Below are positions 13,300 through 13,708 of a stretch of 13,708 nucleotides of DNA, piece after piece. The stretch comes from Tectiglobus sp039183375 (GTDB taxonomy: Bacteria; Pseudomonadota; Alphaproteobacteria; Rhizobiales; Hyphomicrobiaceae), in contig JBCDBQ010000137.1 of the NCBI GenBank assembly GCA_039183375.1, positions 1-13,708 of the forward strand, in the 5' to 3' direction. How positions within the stretch are numbered: the first letter of the stretch is position 1; each line of letters starts with the position of its first letter. The notes below the pieces were generated by a model, which was not told the origin of the DNA, ran no database searches, and worked only from the letters and a program-made list of their open reading frames with translations. Made by a program: the position numbers and the translations under genes.

Positions 13300-13668
13300 A
13301 TGACTGCTCATAGTGCAAATCTGATCAACGCCATTATCTTGCTTGTCTGCTCTCTCTGGGCGTTCGTGTCATCCGGAGCGGCCTCCTATACCGCGCTAAT
13401 CCCGGCCGGGTTTGGCTTGCTTTTGCTAGCCTGCCACCCGGGCGTAAGAGCTCACAACAAGGTCATTGCACACGTTGCAGTTCTGCTTACATTGGTCGTT
13501 CTCTTAGCGCTGGCGATGCCTTTGCAAGGTGCGGTTGCACGTGGGGACACAATGGCCATGGTGCGTATTGGGGTGATGATGCTGACCGGCGTGATTGCCA
13601 TGGTGTTCTTCATCAAAAGCTTCATTGACGCACGGAAAGCGCGCGAGAGCACCAATGATGCTGGCTGA
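13300..13668 (+). CDS. Small inner-membrane protein with four helices
   Basis: 122 residues from ATG 13300; the frame runs back to 13162 but that part overlaps the DUF779 gene and is not coding-like. Four hydrophobic segments at about 8-25, 30-46, 55-75 and 85-106, with a conserved-looking HNKVIAHVAVLLTL segment and a basic tail FIKSFIDARKAR. From memory, short proteins of this layout (ALIP-FG-LLL, NKVIAH-AVLLTL, FFIKSFIDARKAR) occur in marine and other bacteria without assigned function. The ribosome site is weak. It lies 79 bases after DUF779 on the same strand; a shared transcript is possible but a functional link is not shown. Confidence 0.75.
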   Translation: MTAHSANLINAIILLVCSLWAFVSSGAASYTALIPAGFGLLLLACHPGVRAHNKVIAHVAVLLTLVVLLALAMPLQGAVARGDTMAMVRIGVMMLTGVIAMVFFIKSFIDARKARESTNDAG

Positions 13669-13708
13669 GACGGTCAGTGATTGCCCCACGCCCGCCGCAA
13701 CGCACAGC

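Noticed and set aside
1..13708. CRISPR array, insertion sequence, integrase, attachment site or prophage
   Set aside because: No regularly spaced repeats, transposase or integrase motifs, or long terminal repeats were seen on either strand.

Overview
The window looks like chromosomal DNA of an alphaproteobacterium, possibly of the order Hyphomicrobiales (Rhizobiales). The reasons are the Zur operator type, an IrpA-type imelysin, an Lgt of proteobacterial type, and an ExaC-type aldehyde dehydrogenase followed by a DUF779 gene. The genus cannot be fixed from the sequence. Coding density is low: several spacers of 0.5 to 1.1 kb hold no convincing gene and one housekeeping-type gene is frameshifted, so this is probably an accessory or partly eroding region.

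Left part (1-2242), zinc and metal handling. A leftward unit carries zur (1290-841), a small one-helix membrane ORF and the start of znuC (507-1, cut by the window edge). A sigma70-type promoter with a Zur-box-like palindrome on its -10 lies directly at the zur start codon, so zur looks autoregulated and leaderless. A rightward unit encodes a 52-residue metallothionein with 14 Cys and, 14 bases later, an ECF sigma factor with a Cys-rich C-terminal tail. The metallothionein Shine-Dalgarno is buried in a long perfect hairpin, which suggests translational control. Together these genes would cover Zn import, Zn sensing, metal buffering and a metal-responsive sigma factor.

Middle (2243-8454). A spacer with a degraded-looking ORF leads to an outer-membrane beta-barrel protein (3060-4208) and a secreted IrpA-type imelysin (4495-5772), probably an envelope metal-acquisition pair; a long stem-loop follows. 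From 5850 to 7622 only one small leftward gene (6522-6292) is convincing. The rest of that stretch holds several hairpins, a minus-strand Rho-independent terminator and a candidate small RNA. lgt (7623-8454) is split by a single-base frameshift at a T7 run.

Right part (8455-13708). After a structured spacer comes a DpgC-family crotonase-fold dioxygenase (9092-10462). It is convergent with an unrecognised 196-residue protein with a charged, possibly coiled-coil middle (11069-10479). Divergent from that protein is an ExaC/AcoD-type NAD aldehyde dehydrogenase (11220-12740), followed by its usual DUF779 partner (12834-13220) and a four-helix membrane protein (13300-13668).

All calls rest on reading motifs and alignments from memory; no database search was possible.
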